The notes under the pieces are model-generated. The model made no database searches, was not told where the DNA came from, and saw only the letters and a list, made by a program, of their open reading frames with translations. From assembly GCA_008087055.1 (NCBI GenBank), contig VIEA01000001.1, positions 1,240,014-1,304,013 of the forward strand: a stretch of DNA of 64,000 nucleotides, in the 5' to 3' direction. Source of the DNA: Gammaproteobacteria bacterium LSUCC0096. Lineage in GTDB: Bacteria > Pseudomonadota > Gammaproteobacteria > Pseudomonadales > Litorivicinaceae. Position numbers and translations under genes: made by a program. Below, in pieces: positions 34,102-43,609 of the stretch. Position 1 is the stretch's first letter, and each line of letters opens with the position of its first letter.

Positions 34102-34725
34102 TTAAAGTGATGCCGCATGTCGCGCGCGGGCTTCAATCTCAGCGTAATCACCTGCCACCAACAAATCAGTGGGTGCTATCCAACTCCCACCAACACAAAC
34201 AACATTAGGGCATGCAAGATAATGACTCGCTGTCTCTGCTTTAATGCCACCTGTTGGACACACTAGAAAATCGGGCAATGGACCTGCGAGCGATTTTAAA
34301 TAGTTCACTCCACCAGATGCCTCGGCTGGAAAAAATTTTCCACAACGACTACCGCGATCCATCAAAGCCATCGCCTCAGATGCCGTCGAGAAACCTGGAA
34401 GAATCGGTAGTTGATGCTCGACACTCGACGCCCATAGAGCATCTGTAGTGCCTGGACTCACTACAAAGTCAGCACCAGCGTCTTTCGCCTCACGCATTCG
34501 ATCTGCATTGGTCACGGTCCCGGCACCGATCAACGCATCAGGCACTGTTTCTTTCATCACGACCATCGCATCCAACGCACAATCCGTCCGAAGCGTAATT
34601 TCAAAAACGGTCAAACCACCGGAGGCCAGAGCCTCAGCCAAGGGCGCAGCCATTGAAATCTCAGGAATCACCAAAACCGGCATCACTGGACTGCGCGATA
34701 GCGCTTCATGTAAAACAGGATGCAT
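34102..34725 (-). CDS. eda: KDPG aldolase (2-keto-3-deoxy-6-phosphogluconate aldolase)
   Basis: Eda splits KDPG into pyruvate and glyceraldehyde-3-phosphate, the last step of the Entner-Doudoroff pathway. The catalytic Lys is in GKFFPAEASGG and the Glu in TVFEITLRT. The frame is open to 34812, but ATG at 34725 shares one base with the edd stop (TAATG) and gives the usual 207-aa length. It is the last gene of pyk-zwf-pgl-edd-eda. Confidence 0.95.
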   Translation of the reverse strand: MHPVLHEALSRSPVMPVLVIPEISMAAPLAEALASGGLTVFEITLRTDCALDAMVVMKETVPDALIGAGTVTNADRMREAKDAGADFVVSPGTTDALWASSVEHQLPILPGFSTASEAMALMDRGSRCGKFFPAEASGGVNYLKSLAGPLPDFLVCPTGGIKAETASHYLACPNVVCVGGSWIAPTDLLVAGDYAEIEARARHAASL

Positions 34726-36560
34726 TAGGCCTCCGGAAGTAACTGTAACCCGCCACCTAAAGTTGCTGGCCCGGCTTGATGCCGTAATGTTGAAAATAGT
34801 GAACGCCCCCAAGGCGCAGGATGAGTAGGCTCGGAAACCGTTGCTGACTGACGGGCGTTTAAGATCGCATCATCAACAAGAACATTGAGTTCACCGGTCG
34901 TTGCATCCAATCGAATGACATCACCGGATTCAATTCGACTCAGCGGTCCACCATCCTTTGCCTCAGGCGAGACATGGATTGCAGCAGGAACTTTGCCACT
35001 AGCGCCACTCATACGACCATCAGTGACTAAAGCCACTCGATACCCCTGGTCTTGCAAAACAGATAAAGACGGTGTGAGACCGTGGAGCTCAGGCATGCCA
35101 TTGGCTTTTGGACCTTGACCTCGAACAACAACGACTACGTCTTTGTTTAACTGACCTGCTTGAAACGCAGCCTTCACATCGCCTTCATTATCGAACACCT
35201 GACATGGGGCTTCGATCACCTGTCGTTCGGCATCAACAGCGGATGTTTTGATCACCGCCTCGCCGATATTGCCAGTCAGATGGACGAGCCCACCGGTCTC
35301 CTGAAATGGAGAATCAACAGGCTTTAAAATAGATGAGTCAAGTGATGTCTGTTGCGGCGCGACCCATTGTAGCGCGCCTTCGGTCATCACAGGCTCTGAA
35401 ATACTTTCAGCGATCGTACGACCGGTCATCGACAAAGCATCGCCGAGCAGGAGACCTGAATCCATCAATTCACGCATGACATATCCCATCCCTCCCGCTG
35501 CATGGAAATGATTCACATCAGCAGATCCATTGGGGTAAACGCGTGCAATGAGGGGAGTCACCTTCGACAGTAAAGCAAAATCATTCCACGTCACTGACAA
35601 GCCGGCAGCTTGGGCAATCGCAACCAAGTGCATGGTATGGTTGGTCGATCCACCAGTTGCATGCAAACCAACAATAGCGTTCACGATCGCTCTTGCATCA
35701 ATGACAAGTCCGATCGGCAAATACTGATCACCTCCGCGTGATGCTCGAAGCGCCGCTTCGACAGCCGCATCAGTGAGTAATCCTCGAATTTCATCGCCCG
35801 GATTGATAAAACTCGATCCTGGAAGTTGCACACCCATCATCTCAAGCAACATCTGATTGGAGTTGGCCGTTCCGTAAAAAGTGCAGGTGCCCGGGCTATG
35901 ATAGGCTGCAGCCTCGGACGCAAGTAACTCCTCACGACCGACCTCACCTTTGGCAAACGCTTTTCGAACCTGCGACTTGGCATCGTTACTGATACCCGTC
36001 TGCATCGGTCCAGCAGGAATGAACACCGTCGGCAAATGCCCAAATGACAATGCACCCATAAGAAGGCCCGGAACAATCTTGTCGCAAATACCAAGTGCGA
36101 CGGACGCATCGTAAACATTATGGCTTAATGAGACTGCCGTCGACATTGCGATCACATCACGGGATAAGAGCGATAACTCCATGCCTGGACGGCCTTGGGT
36201 GACACCATCACACATTGCAGGAACGCCACCGGCGACTTGCGCCATCGCACCGAGCGATCTCGCTTTCTCTTTAATCCGGCTTGGATAGGATTCATAAGGC
36301 TGATGCGCAGACAACATATCGTTGTATGCCGTCACAATTGCCAAATTCTTAGGACGCGTGCTGTCAACGGTTAATAGCTTGGATTGATCTTCAAGAGCAC
36401 CGGCCGCCGCATGTGCAAGATTGGAGCAACCCACCTGACCTCGATCTGAATCCGATGCATCGGCCATTTCCCGAATTCCAATCAGATAGCGCTCGCGCGT
36501 TTTTTGACTTCGGGTTTCAATCGCCTGAAGAACAGTTCGTACCGCATCGTTACGATTCAT
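34725..36560 (-). CDS. edd: 6-phosphogluconate dehydratase
   Basis: Edd dehydrates 6-phosphogluconate to KDPG with a [4Fe-4S] cluster. Motifs are ARS-type DHAD/EDD signatures: CDGVTQGRPGMELSLLSRDV, FGHLPTVFIPAGPM, SPGTCTFYGTANSNQMLLE and VTDGRMSGASGKVPAAIHV. Cluster cysteines are seen in the CDG and GTCTF segments. Length from ATG 36560 is 611 aa, close to E. coli Edd (603). It overlaps pgl by 11 nt. Confidence 0.96.
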   Translation of the reverse strand: MNRNDAVRTVLQAIETRSQKTRERYLIGIREMADASDSDRGQVGCSNLAHAAAGALEDQSKLLTVDSTRPKNLAIVTAYNDMLSAHQPYESYPSRIKEKARSLGAMAQVAGGVPAMCDGVTQGRPGMELSLLSRDVIAMSTAVSLSHNVYDASVALGICDKIVPGLLMGALSFGHLPTVFIPAGPMQTGISNDAKSQVRKAFAKGEVGREELLASEAAAYHSPGTCTFYGTANSNQMLLEMMGVQLPGSSFINPGDEIRGLLTDAAVEAALRASRGGDQYLPIGLVIDARAIVNAIVGLHATGGSTNHTMHLVAIAQAAGLSVTWNDFALLSKVTPLIARVYPNGSADVNHFHAAGGMGYVMRELMDSGLLLGDALSMTGRTIAESISEPVMTEGALQWVAPQQTSLDSSILKPVDSPFQETGGLVHLTGNIGEAVIKTSAVDAERQVIEAPCQVFDNEGDVKAAFQAGQLNKDVVVVVRGQGPKANGMPELHGLTPSLSVLQDQGYRVALVTDGRMSGASGKVPAAIHVSPEAKDGGPLSRIESGDVIRLDATTGELNVLVDDAILNARQSATVSEPTHPAPWGRSLFSTLRHQAGPATLGGGLQLLPEA

Positions 36561-37221
36561 GCATGACTCCGTTCTGTATAGTGACCATTGAGCCATCAGG
36601 CCAGGCAATCAAAATCGGATGATCTGATGCCAATAGATAGCTCACTGGATTGAGAGGATTAGTTGATTCCAAACCATCCATCACTTTCTCTTTTTTCGCA
36701 TCCGAGCTCACCAGCAAAATGACGAGCTCAGCCGATAAAATTTGACTCAGTGTCATCGAAATCCGAGGTACTGATGGCGATCCAATTGCAGGGGTCGCCA
36801 CAAAGCCAATAACCCCATCGCCCAACCCTGGAACAGCGCTCTCACTTGGAAAAAGACTCGCAAAGTGCCCATCGTCTCCCATCCCAAGAACCGCGATATC
36901 GAGCGGTACGTTGTGTTGATTCAGCAGATCAGCTGACTCCTTTGCATCGTCTGCTAGGAACATCGGTTCGAAGATGGCTTGCTCAGCGCGATTCTGACAA
37001 AGCGTTGATTTTACGAGTGCCGCATTGGACGCATCCGATGATTCATCGACCGCGCGCTCGTCAACCAACGTGACATTCACTGATGACCAATCAATGGATT
37101 CATTCGAAAGCTCAGACATCAATTCGACAGCACTTCGACCACCTGGAAATGCAATTCTCGCGCTTCCTTTTCTATCGATGGTTTCACTCAAGGCTTGAGT
37201 AATGATTTGAGCAACACTCAT
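36550..37221 (-). CDS. pgl: 6-phosphogluconolactonase (DevB/Pgl type)
   Basis: This enzyme hydrolyses 6-phosphogluconolactone. The NagB-like fold is seen in ARIAFPGGRSAVELM (phosphate loop), VNVTLVDERAVDESSDASN, and DIAVLGMGDDGHFASLFP with the catalytic Asp/His. Length is 223 aa. Its start overlaps the zwf stop by 4 nt (ATGA), so the two first oxidative steps are co-translated. Confidence 0.94.
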   Translation of the reverse strand: MSVAQIITQALSETIDRKGSARIAFPGGRSAVELMSELSNESIDWSSVNVTLVDERAVDESSDASNAALVKSTLCQNRAEQAIFEPMFLADDAKESADLLNQHNVPLDIAVLGMGDDGHFASLFPSESAVPGLGDGVIGFVATPAIGSPSVPRISMTLSQILSAELVILLVSSDAKKEKVMDGLESTNPLNPVSYLLASDHPILIAWPDGSMVTIQNGVMHES

Positions 37222-38711
37222 CCATCCACCTCAGGCTCAATCCAGCGATGACCGTGTTCAGCCATTAATTCAAAAGCTGACACAGGCCCCCAAGTCCCTG
37301 CGGTGTATTTCTCTGGCTGACGCAGCTTTGCTTCATTCACGATCGGGTCAATGAATGCCCAAGCGGCTTCAACTTCATCAGATCGCATAAAGAGTGTTTG
37401 GTTGCCACGGGCGACATCCATGAGTAACCGCTCGTAAGCTTCGGGCAAACGTATCTTAAATGTTTCATTAAAAGAGAGGTTTAGACTCGCTGGAAACAAA
37501 CGCATCCCACCAGGACCAGGCTCTTTACTTGTCATACTGAGCTTCAATCCTTCGTTCGGTTGCAACCGAATCACCAAACGATTCGGCTCCATGACCTCAG
37601 AACTCCGAGGGCCGTCTTCGAAGATGTTGTGTGGTGGACGCTTGAACGTGATGACAATTTCACTGGCGCGCCCGGCTAACCGTTTGCCCGTCCGCAGATA
37701 AAAGGGAACGCCAGACCAACGCCAATTGGAGATCTCACAACGGAGCGCTGCAAACGTTTCTGTGCGACTCGCATGCCCAACCTCATGGGAATAGGAATCA
37801 ACAGGCTTCGCTTCAATCGAGCCCTTGGTGTACTGACCCAACTTCACACAGCGATCGAAATTATCTCGCGTAATTGGCTTCAGTGCCCGAAGCACTCGAA
37901 GCTTCTCATCACGCACCTGGTCTGCTACGAATTTTGATGGAGGCTCCATTGCGACAAGACACAAGAGTTGCAACAAATGGTTTTGAACCATATCGCGAAG
38001 TGCACCGAAGTCATCGTAATAAGACGCTCGAGAACCGACACCCACTTCTTCAGCCACTGAGATTTGCACATGATCGATATGCGCATTCGACCACAGTGAT
38101 TCAAAGATTGAGTTCGCAAACCGCAGTGCCATCAGGTTCTGTACTGTTTCTTTACCGAGATAGTGGTCGATTCGGTAAATTTGGCGTTCTTCAAAGACCG
38201 CTAAAATTGAGTCATCAAGCGCCTCTGCACTCTTTAAGTCATGACCCATTGGTTTTTCGACAACCAAGCGGGTTTGTTCTGTCTTAAGACCAGTGCGCTC
38301 AAGTGTCTGACACGCGTCTGAAAACAGGGTTGGTGAAATCGCAAAGTAGAACACACGCGGGACGGCAGCGGTCGCAAGGCAGGCCGCTTCAATTTCTTCA
38401 GCACCTTCGCCTGTTTTGACATCAAATCCGATGATCTGAACACGCTCACCAAAAGCCAGCCAGTCGGCTTCGTTGTCTTTTGTGATGACTTCATCACAAA
38501 ACGGCCGTAACTGCGCTAGAAAGTCATCCTTGGGCAGCGTGTGACGGGCTGCCGCGATTAATGCGCAGCTCTCTGGAATCTGTCCGTCCAAGAATCGATG
38601 AAACAGTGCGGGAAAAATTTTACGGAGTGCGAGATCACCAGTACCACCAACAATGACAAAGTCAGTGGGCGGTATCTCAGCTTCTTTAGGGATTTTCGAT
38701 TCAATCACCAT
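37218..38711 (-). CDS. zwf: Glucose-6-phosphate 1-dehydrogenase
   Basis: Zwf oxidises G6P to 6-phosphogluconolactone. The NAD(P)-binding loop is VGGTGDLALRKIFPAL and the active-site signature is RIDHYLGKETVQNL (His/Asp/Lys). Length from ATG 38711 is 497 aa. The frame permits a TTG at 38735 inside pyk, but ATG 38711 overlaps the pyk stop by only 11 nt and matches family length, so I chose it. Confidence 0.95.
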   Translation of the reverse strand: MVIESKIPKEAEIPPTDFVIVGGTGDLALRKIFPALFHRFLDGQIPESCALIAAARHTLPKDDFLAQLRPFCDEVITKDNEADWLAFGERVQIIGFDVKTGEGAEEIEAACLATAAVPRVFYFAISPTLFSDACQTLERTGLKTEQTRLVVEKPMGHDLKSAEALDDSILAVFEERQIYRIDHYLGKETVQNLMALRFANSIFESLWSNAHIDHVQISVAEEVGVGSRASYYDDFGALRDMVQNHLLQLLCLVAMEPPSKFVADQVRDEKLRVLRALKPITRDNFDRCVKLGQYTKGSIEAKPVDSYSHEVGHASRTETFAALRCEISNWRWSGVPFYLRTGKRLAGRASEIVITFKRPPHNIFEDGPRSSEVMEPNRLVIRLQPNEGLKLSMTSKEPGPGGMRLFPASLNLSFNETFKIRLPEAYERLLMDVARGNQTLFMRSDEVEAAWAFIDPIVNEAKLRQPEKYTAGTWGPVSAFELMAEHGHRWIEPEVDG

Positions 38712-40164
38712 CTGTGATTCGCTTCGCCTCTTCAACAGATACTATTTTTAACGTACTGGTGCCACCCGGTGTATTCAGGCGATCACCGCGAGTGAGTAGC
38801 ACTTGGCTGTCCTCAGGGAGTTTTAATGATTCCGCGACCTGTCCAACGACGACCTTATCGACAATGCTCATCGGCTGATCACTCGGTGGATCAAATGCCA
38901 AAGGCATAACACCTCGAAATAATGCCATTCGAGCCAAGGTTTTTGGCTGAACTGATAACGCGGCAATTGGAAGACTGGATCCGGAGCGACTCATCCACAA
39001 AGGGGTGGATCCGCTCTCTGTGATACAGACAATTGCTGCCAATTTTTTCAAATGGTTTGCGATGTACATTGCACCCAAAGCGATGGCTTCATCGCGACGG
39101 CCATATTGCGCCTCAACCCGTGCACCAAGTGCTTGCGCCTGCTCAGTTTGTTCTGCACCTTCAGCTGTTTTTGCCATAGCGAGCACTGTTTCCACCGGAT
39201 AATCACCAGCGGCCGTCTCAGCGGATAACATCACGGCATCTGTTCCATCGAGCACCGCGTTTGCAACATCAAAGACTTCAGCGCGCGTTGGCATTGAATT
39301 AGAGATCATGGATTCCATCATCTGTGTAGCTGTAATGACTGGGCGATCAAGCGCCCGAGCGCGCGTGATGATTTTCTTTTGCACGCCGATCAATCGATCA
39401 TCACCGATCTCGACGCCCAAATCACCGCGTGCAACCATCACAGCGTCACTTGCCGAAATCAGCGCATCGAGTACTTCATCTGAGGCAACCGCTTCTGCTC
39501 GCTCAATTTTAGCGACCAAATCAGCATGAGAACCTCGCTGCTTAAGCGCTGCTCGTGCGAGGTGCATATCTTCCGCATCTCGCGGGAATGAGATTGCGAC
39601 GAAGTCTGCATCGATTTCAGCAACAACATCCATGTCGCTGTAATCTTTGTCCGTCAAGGCAGAAGCGGACAGGCCACCACCTTGTTTGTTGATACCTTTA
39701 TTATTGGACAGCTTTCCGCCAGTGATCACTTCGGTGACAACCTGAGATCCTTTCACGTCGGTCACGCGCAAAACAACTCGACCGTCATCGAGTAGCAGTA
39801 CATCACCTGGCCGACTGTCTTTTGGAAGTTCGCGGTAATCCAAACCCACTTGTGTTTCATCACCCGCGTTCGAATCAAGCTGTGCATCAAGGACAAATTG
39901 ATCGCCAGCCTTCAGGATGACTGGCTGATCTTTAAATCGTGCAATCCGAATTTTCGGTCCTTGGAGGTCCGCCAGGATTGCGACGGTTCGACCAATGCCT
40001 CTTGCGATCTCACGAACCTCTCGTGCGCGACGACGATGATCATCCGCGCTGCCATGAGAGAAATTCAGTCGGCAGACGTCCACACCAGCTTCTAACAGTT
40101 GTTTTAAAACACCCGGGTTATCTGATGCCGGGCCGAGAGTAGCCACAATTTTTGTTCGACGCAT
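38701..40164 (-). CDS. pyk: Pyruvate kinase
   Basis: Pyruvate kinase converts PEP and ADP to pyruvate and ATP. It starts RRTKIVATLGPASDN, has VCRLNFSHG, the ADLQGPKIRIARF strand, the active-site block VMVARGDLGVEIG and ATQMMESMISN. Length is 487 aa; the C-terminal allosteric domain is present. It heads the operon with zwf, pgl, edd and eda, and the HexR-like site at 40201 lies upstream. Confidence 0.96.
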   Translation of the reverse strand: MRRTKIVATLGPASDNPGVLKQLLEAGVDVCRLNFSHGSADDHRRRAREVREIARGIGRTVAILADLQGPKIRIARFKDQPVILKAGDQFVLDAQLDSNAGDETQVGLDYRELPKDSRPGDVLLLDDGRVVLRVTDVKGSQVVTEVITGGKLSNNKGINKQGGGLSASALTDKDYSDMDVVAEIDADFVAISFPRDAEDMHLARAALKQRGSHADLVAKIERAEAVASDEVLDALISASDAVMVARGDLGVEIGDDRLIGVQKKIITRARALDRPVITATQMMESMISNSMPTRAEVFDVANAVLDGTDAVMLSAETAAGDYPVETVLAMAKTAEGAEQTEQAQALGARVEAQYGRRDEAIALGAMYIANHLKKLAAIVCITESGSTPLWMSRSGSSLPIAALSVQPKTLARMALFRGVMPLAFDPPSDQPMSIVDKVVVGQVAESLKLPEDSQVLLTRGDRLNTPGGTSTLKIVSVEEAKRITDGD

Positions 40165-40200
40165 GGTTATATCCCTGCCTTTGCGATCGCTTCCATTAAT

Positions 40201-40217
40201 TTGTAGTAATTTAACAA
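40201..40217. promoter_or_regulatory. HexR-like site upstream of pyk
   Basis: TTGT-N9-ACAA lies 37 nt before the pyk start, close to the Pseudomonas HexR pattern TTGT-N7/8-ACAA. Match to the wider palindromic consensus is only about 10 of 15, so confidence is modest. It fits the known control of zwf/edd/eda by HexR. Confidence 0.4.
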
Positions 40218-40242
40218 GATTTTATGACAACAGGAAGACATC

Positions 40243-41082
40243 TCAATCAGGCAGACGTGTTCCATCCAATGACTGCTTAATCCGAGCAAGGTGAGGCTGA
40301 AAGTCTGATCCGCGCTTTTGAGCAACCCCCGTCACCAAAATATCCAAAACCAACAACTGCATCAATCGCGACATCATCGGGATATAGAGGTCGGTATTCT
40401 CATCCACATCGACCGGAACCGTCAGAGTTGCAGCCCGAGACAAGGGGGTCTGGGAGCGCGTCAAAGCCAGCACACTCGCCCCCGCATCCCGAGCAAAGGT
40501 TGCCGCCTCAACCATCGCACGCGTCCTCCCGGTATGCGAAATGACAACAGCCAGGTCACCGGTCTTCATTGCAGCCGCATGCATGCGCTGCATTAACCCG
40601 TCTTCATAAGCAACAACTGGGACGTTAAACCGAAAGAACTTATGCTGCGCATCACGTGCGACAGAGCCGCTCGCACCCATGCCGAAAAACGCGACTTGTC
40701 GCGCCTGACAAAAAAGATCCACAGCACGCTCAAGGGTCTGAACATCAATCGACGACTTAAGATCTTGGACCGAGCGAATGGCTTTATCAGTCAGTTTCAC
40801 GAAGATCTCTGGCATTGCATCATCTTCGGAAACCATTGCCGTTGTCAGTGTCGGACCGCTCGCAAGACTCTGTGCGAGCTTTAACTTAAAGTCGGGAAAC
40901 CCAGTTGCAGCAAAGGTTCTGCAAAATCGATTGACCGTTGGCTCAGAGACCTCAGCTTCCTGGGCGACCCGAGCGATCGACATCGACAAAATGCGTGATG
41001 CATCCGCCAAAACAAATTCCGCAACTTTACGCTCTGATCGACTGAGTTGATCAAGCGACGTTTCAATTTGCGATAGCACCAA
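40243..41082 (-). CDS. hexR: HexR, RpiR-family regulator of central sugar metabolism
   Basis: The N-terminal 75 residues are an RpiR-type helix-turn-helix (SMSIARVAQEAEVSEPTVNRFCRTFAATGF). Residues about 125-255 are a SIS sugar-isomerase domain (VAFFGMGASGSVARDAQHKF, DLAVVISHTGRTRAMVEAA), which binds KDPG in HexR. Length is 279 aa. It sits between pyk-zwf-pgl-edd-eda and divergent gap, the classic HexR regulon. A long operator-like palindrome covers its upstream region. Confidence 0.92.
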   Translation of the reverse strand: MVLSQIETSLDQLSRSERKVAEFVLADASRILSMSIARVAQEAEVSEPTVNRFCRTFAATGFPDFKLKLAQSLASGPTLTTAMVSEDDAMPEIFVKLTDKAIRSVQDLKSSIDVQTLERAVDLFCQARQVAFFGMGASGSVARDAQHKFFRFNVPVVAYEDGLMQRMHAAAMKTGDLAVVISHTGRTRAMVEAATFARDAGASVLALTRSQTPLSRAATLTVPVDVDENTDLYIPMMSRLMQLLVLDILVTGVAQKRGSDFQPHLARIKQSLDGTRLPD

Positions 41083-41110
41083 AATCTCCCTTGCAGATTG
41101 ATTCGTTTTT

Positions 41111-41134
41111 TTGTAAATTTACGTAATATTACAA
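41111..41134. promoter_or_regulatory. HexR-type operator between hexR and gap
   Basis: This 24-bp sequence begins TTGTAA, ends TTACAA, and has TTACGTAA at its centre; 10 of 12 positions pair in dyad symmetry. Its right half contains GTAATATTACA, like the gammaproteobacterial HexR motif TGTAATTAAATTACA (from memory). Binding would repress both hexR and gap. Confidence 0.65.
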
Positions 41135-41176
41135 ACATAAGCAATGCAATGCACGCTAAAACATAGGCATGATGAC

Positions 41177-42202
41177 ATGATTAGAGTAGCAATTAACGGA
41201 TTTGGGCGGATCGGACGCAATATCCTCCGAGCGCTTTATGAAAGAAATCTACAGACCGAGATCCAAGTCGTTGCAATTAATGATTTGGGTAGCCCAGAAA
41301 TCAATGCGCACCTTCTACAGTTTGATACGACCCACGGACGATTTGGCCTTGATGTTCAGTTAACGAAGAGTGGTTTTGACATTGCTGGGCAGCACATTGA
41401 AACGCTCGCGATTAAAAATCCATCCGAACTTCCTTGGGATAGGCTCGGCGTTGATGTCGTATATGAGTGCACAGGGCTTTTCACATCGAAAGAAGACGGC
41501 CTTTCTCATATCAAGGCCGGCGCAAAAAAGGTCATTATTAGTGCCCCCGGGAAAAATGTAGACGCGACAATTGTGTATGGGGTCAACGATATGATCCTGA
41601 CAGATGAAATGCAGGTCATCAGTAACGCAAGCTGCACGACCAATTGTCTCGCACCACTGGCCAAGGCACTCGATGACGCATTTGGTCTCGAAGAGGGACA
41701 AATTACGACCATTCACGCGTTTACAAATGACCAAAAGCTCACCGATGTTTATCACTCAGATTTGTATCGCGCACGCGCTGCAGGTCATTCCATGATTCCA
41801 ACCAAAACTGGGGCTGCGGCTGCGGTTGGATTGGTACTGCCTCATCTCAACGGACGCCTTGATGGCATGGCAGTACGCGTACCAACCATTAATGTGTCAT
41901 TAGTGGATCTGACCTGCCGACTGAAAACAAAGGCCTCAGCGGATGAAGTCAATCAAGTTCTTCAGAAGGCAGCCTCAGAGAGCCCAAATGGAATACTCGC
42001 TGTCAACACCCTGCCACTTGTCAGTCAGGACTTTAACCATAACCCCGCGAGCTCAATCGTCGATTTAAATCACACCAAAGTGCTCGGCGGTCTTACCAAG
42101 GTACTGTCTTGGTATGACAACGAATGGGGCTTCTCAAACCGCATGCTGGACACGACTTTAGCGTGGATGGCGAACAGCACATCACGGCGATCGGCTGCAT
42201 AG
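41177..42202 (+). CDS. gap: Glyceraldehyde-3-phosphate dehydrogenase (central metabolism)
   Basis: GAPDH oxidises G3P from Eda to 1,3-bisphosphoglycerate. It starts [20 protein letters not shown], has the catalytic [12 protein letters not shown] (Cys), HAFTNDQKL and the C-terminal [13 protein letters not shown]. Length is 341 aa. Upstream frame to 41144 was rejected since the Rossmann strand begins at ATG 41177. Strong terminator follows. Divergent from hexR, hence likely HexR-controlled. Confidence 0.94.
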   Translation: MIRVAINGFGRIGRNILRALYERNLQTEIQVVAINDLGSPEINAHLLQFDTTHGRFGLDVQLTKSGFDIAGQHIETLAIKNPSELPWDRLGVDVVYECTGLFTSKEDGLSHIKAGAKKVIISAPGKNVDATIVYGVNDMILTDEMQVISNASCTTNCLAPLAKALDDAFGLEEGQITTIHAFTNDQKLTDVYHSDLYRARAAGHSMIPTKTGAAAAVGLVLPHLNGRLDGMAVRVPTINVSLVDLTCRLKTKASADEVNQVLQKAASESPNGILAVNTLPLVSQDFNHNPASSIVDLNHTKVLGGLTKVLSWYDNEWGFSNRMLDTTLAWMANSTSRRSAA

Positions 42203-42223
42203 ATTTTACGGTTGCGATCTTTA

Positions 42224-42247
42224 GGCGGGGACTCCCCGCCTTTTTTT
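42224..42247 (+). terminator. Intrinsic terminator of gap
   Basis: GGCGGGG-ACT-CCCCGCC is followed by TTTTTTT, 22 nt after the gap stop codon. It is a very strong rho-independent terminator. Confidence 0.95.
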
Positions 42248-42262
42248 GGCATACATTTCGCT
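42246..42262 (+). promoter_or_regulatory. Candidate sigma54 promoter of amt
   Basis: TTGGCATACATTTCGCT keeps the invariant GG and GC with 10 bases between, as sigma54 promoters require. It differs from the TGGCAC-N5-TTGC consensus at a few other positions. It starts in the T-run of the gap terminator. Transcription would begin near 42273, leaving a leader of about 110 nt. Confidence 0.4.
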
Positions 42263-42347
42263 CCGTCTCCGCGTAGATACATATTTCGCACCAAAGTCGC
42301 GCACATTGAACCAAGTTTGTGCGCGGACGCGGTCGTTTAACTTAGAT

Positions 42348-42364
42348 TGCACCACGATGGTGCA
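42348..42364. promoter_or_regulatory. Perfect NtrC-type binding site upstream of amt
   Basis: TGCACC-ACGAT-GGTGCA is a full match to the NtrC consensus TGCACC-N5-GGTGCA. It lies 18-34 nt upstream of the amt ATG and downstream of the candidate sigma54 promoter, an unusual position. An 8-bp inverted repeat CGCGCACA/TGTGCGCG lies nearby (about 42298-42325). Confidence 0.65.
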
Positions 42365-42381
42365 GATAACGGAGAGACTTT

Positions 42382-43602
42382 ATGGAGCCGACTCTGACAG
42401 GCCTTGCTGAACGCATCGATGTCATCGTTGCTGGAACAGATACGTTCTTCCTTTTAATGGGAGCGATTTTAGTGCTCTTTATGCACGCAGGATTTGCATT
42501 TTTGGAGGTCGGGACTGTTCGCCACAAGAACCAAGTTAACGCCTTAGTGAAAATCTTGACTGATTTTGGTGCATCGACGCTTGCTTATTTCTTTATCGGC
42601 TATCAAGTCGCTTATGCAACAGGGTTTTTAGTAGGCGCTGACCAGATGATGGAAGGCAATGGTTTTGCTCTGGTGAAGTTCTTCTTCTTGTTAACCTTTG
42701 CAGCTGCCATTCCCGCAATTATTTCAGGTGGAATCGCAGAGCGCGCCAAATTCTGGCCAATGATGCTTGCCAACGTATTAATTGTCGCTCTCATCTACCC
42801 ATTCTTCGAAGGCATGATTTGGAACGGTAACTTCGGCTTCCAAAAGTGGATTGAAGACCTTACAGGTGCGGGCTTCCATGACTTTGCGGGTTCGATTGTG
42901 GTGCACGGCATGGGTGGATGGCTGGCTCTTGCAGCTGTTTTATTGCTCGGCTCGAGGAAAGGTCGCGTTCGTGATGGGCGGATTATTTCATTTGCACCGA
43001 GTTCAATTCCCTTCCTCGCGCTTGGCGCATGGATTCTCACTGTGGGCTGGTTTGGCTTTAATGTCATGAGTGCGCAGGCTGTTGAAGGAATCAGTGGATT
43101 AGTGGCGGTAAATTCCCTCATGGCGATGGTTGGCGGCACCATCGCAGCGCTGATCGTCGGTAAGAATGACCCAGGCTTTATCCACAACGGTCCGTTAGCT
43201 GGATTGGTTGCTGTGTGCGCAGGTTCTGATGTGTTCCATCCACTTGGAGCACTCGCTACTGGCTTAGTTGCTGGTGCATTATTTGTGTGGCTGTTCGTAT
43301 GGTGCTCTAAGCAGAAGGCACTTGATGACGTGTTGGGTGTATGGGCACTTCACGGCGTCTGTGGCGCTTGGGGTGGTCTTGCATGCGGCATCTTTGGAAC
43401 GGCAGCCTTTGGCGGCCTTGGTGGCGTTTCATTCATGGCGCAGTTGATTGGAACGGTGACCGGAGTCGGTATCGCTCTTGTTGCTGGCTTCATCATTTAT
43501 GGCGTAATTCGGCAAACACTTGGCCTACGCTTGTCTGAAGAAGACGAATTCGATGGTGCTGACCTTGCAATTCACCGCATTAAGGCGAATCCTGAAGTTT
43601 AA
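42382..43602 (+). CDS. amt: Ammonium transporter (Amt family)
   Basis: Amt moves ammonium across the inner membrane. The 406-aa protein has about 11 membrane segments without a cleaved signal peptide. FMHAGFAFLEVGTVRHKN is the first-helix motif. The twin pore histidines lie in GSIVVHGMGGW and LGVWALHGVCGAWGG. GGAGAG precedes the ATG. No glnK is adjacent. Likely nitrogen-regulated by the NtrC site just upstream. Confidence 0.94.
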   Translation: MEPTLTGLAERIDVIVAGTDTFFLLMGAILVLFMHAGFAFLEVGTVRHKNQVNALVKILTDFGASTLAYFFIGYQVAYATGFLVGADQMMEGNGFALVKFFFLLTFAAAIPAIISGGIAERAKFWPMMLANVLIVALIYPFFEGMIWNGNFGFQKWIEDLTGAGFHDFAGSIVVHGMGGWLALAAVLLLGSRKGRVRDGRIISFAPSSIPFLALGAWILTVGWFGFNVMSAQAVEGISGLVAVNSLMAMVGGTIAALIVGKNDPGFIHNGPLAGLVAVCAGSDVFHPLGALATGLVAGALFVWLFVWCSKQKALDDVLGVWALHGVCGAWGGLACGIFGTAAFGGLGGVSFMAQLIGTVTGVGIALVAGFIIYGVIRQTLGLRLSEEDEFDGADLAIHRIKANPEV

Positions 43603-43609
43603 ACGGGTT

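Noticed and set aside
41360-41755. 131-aa minus-strand ORF opposite gap
   Set aside because: It is antisense to a highly conserved gene and shows no family features.
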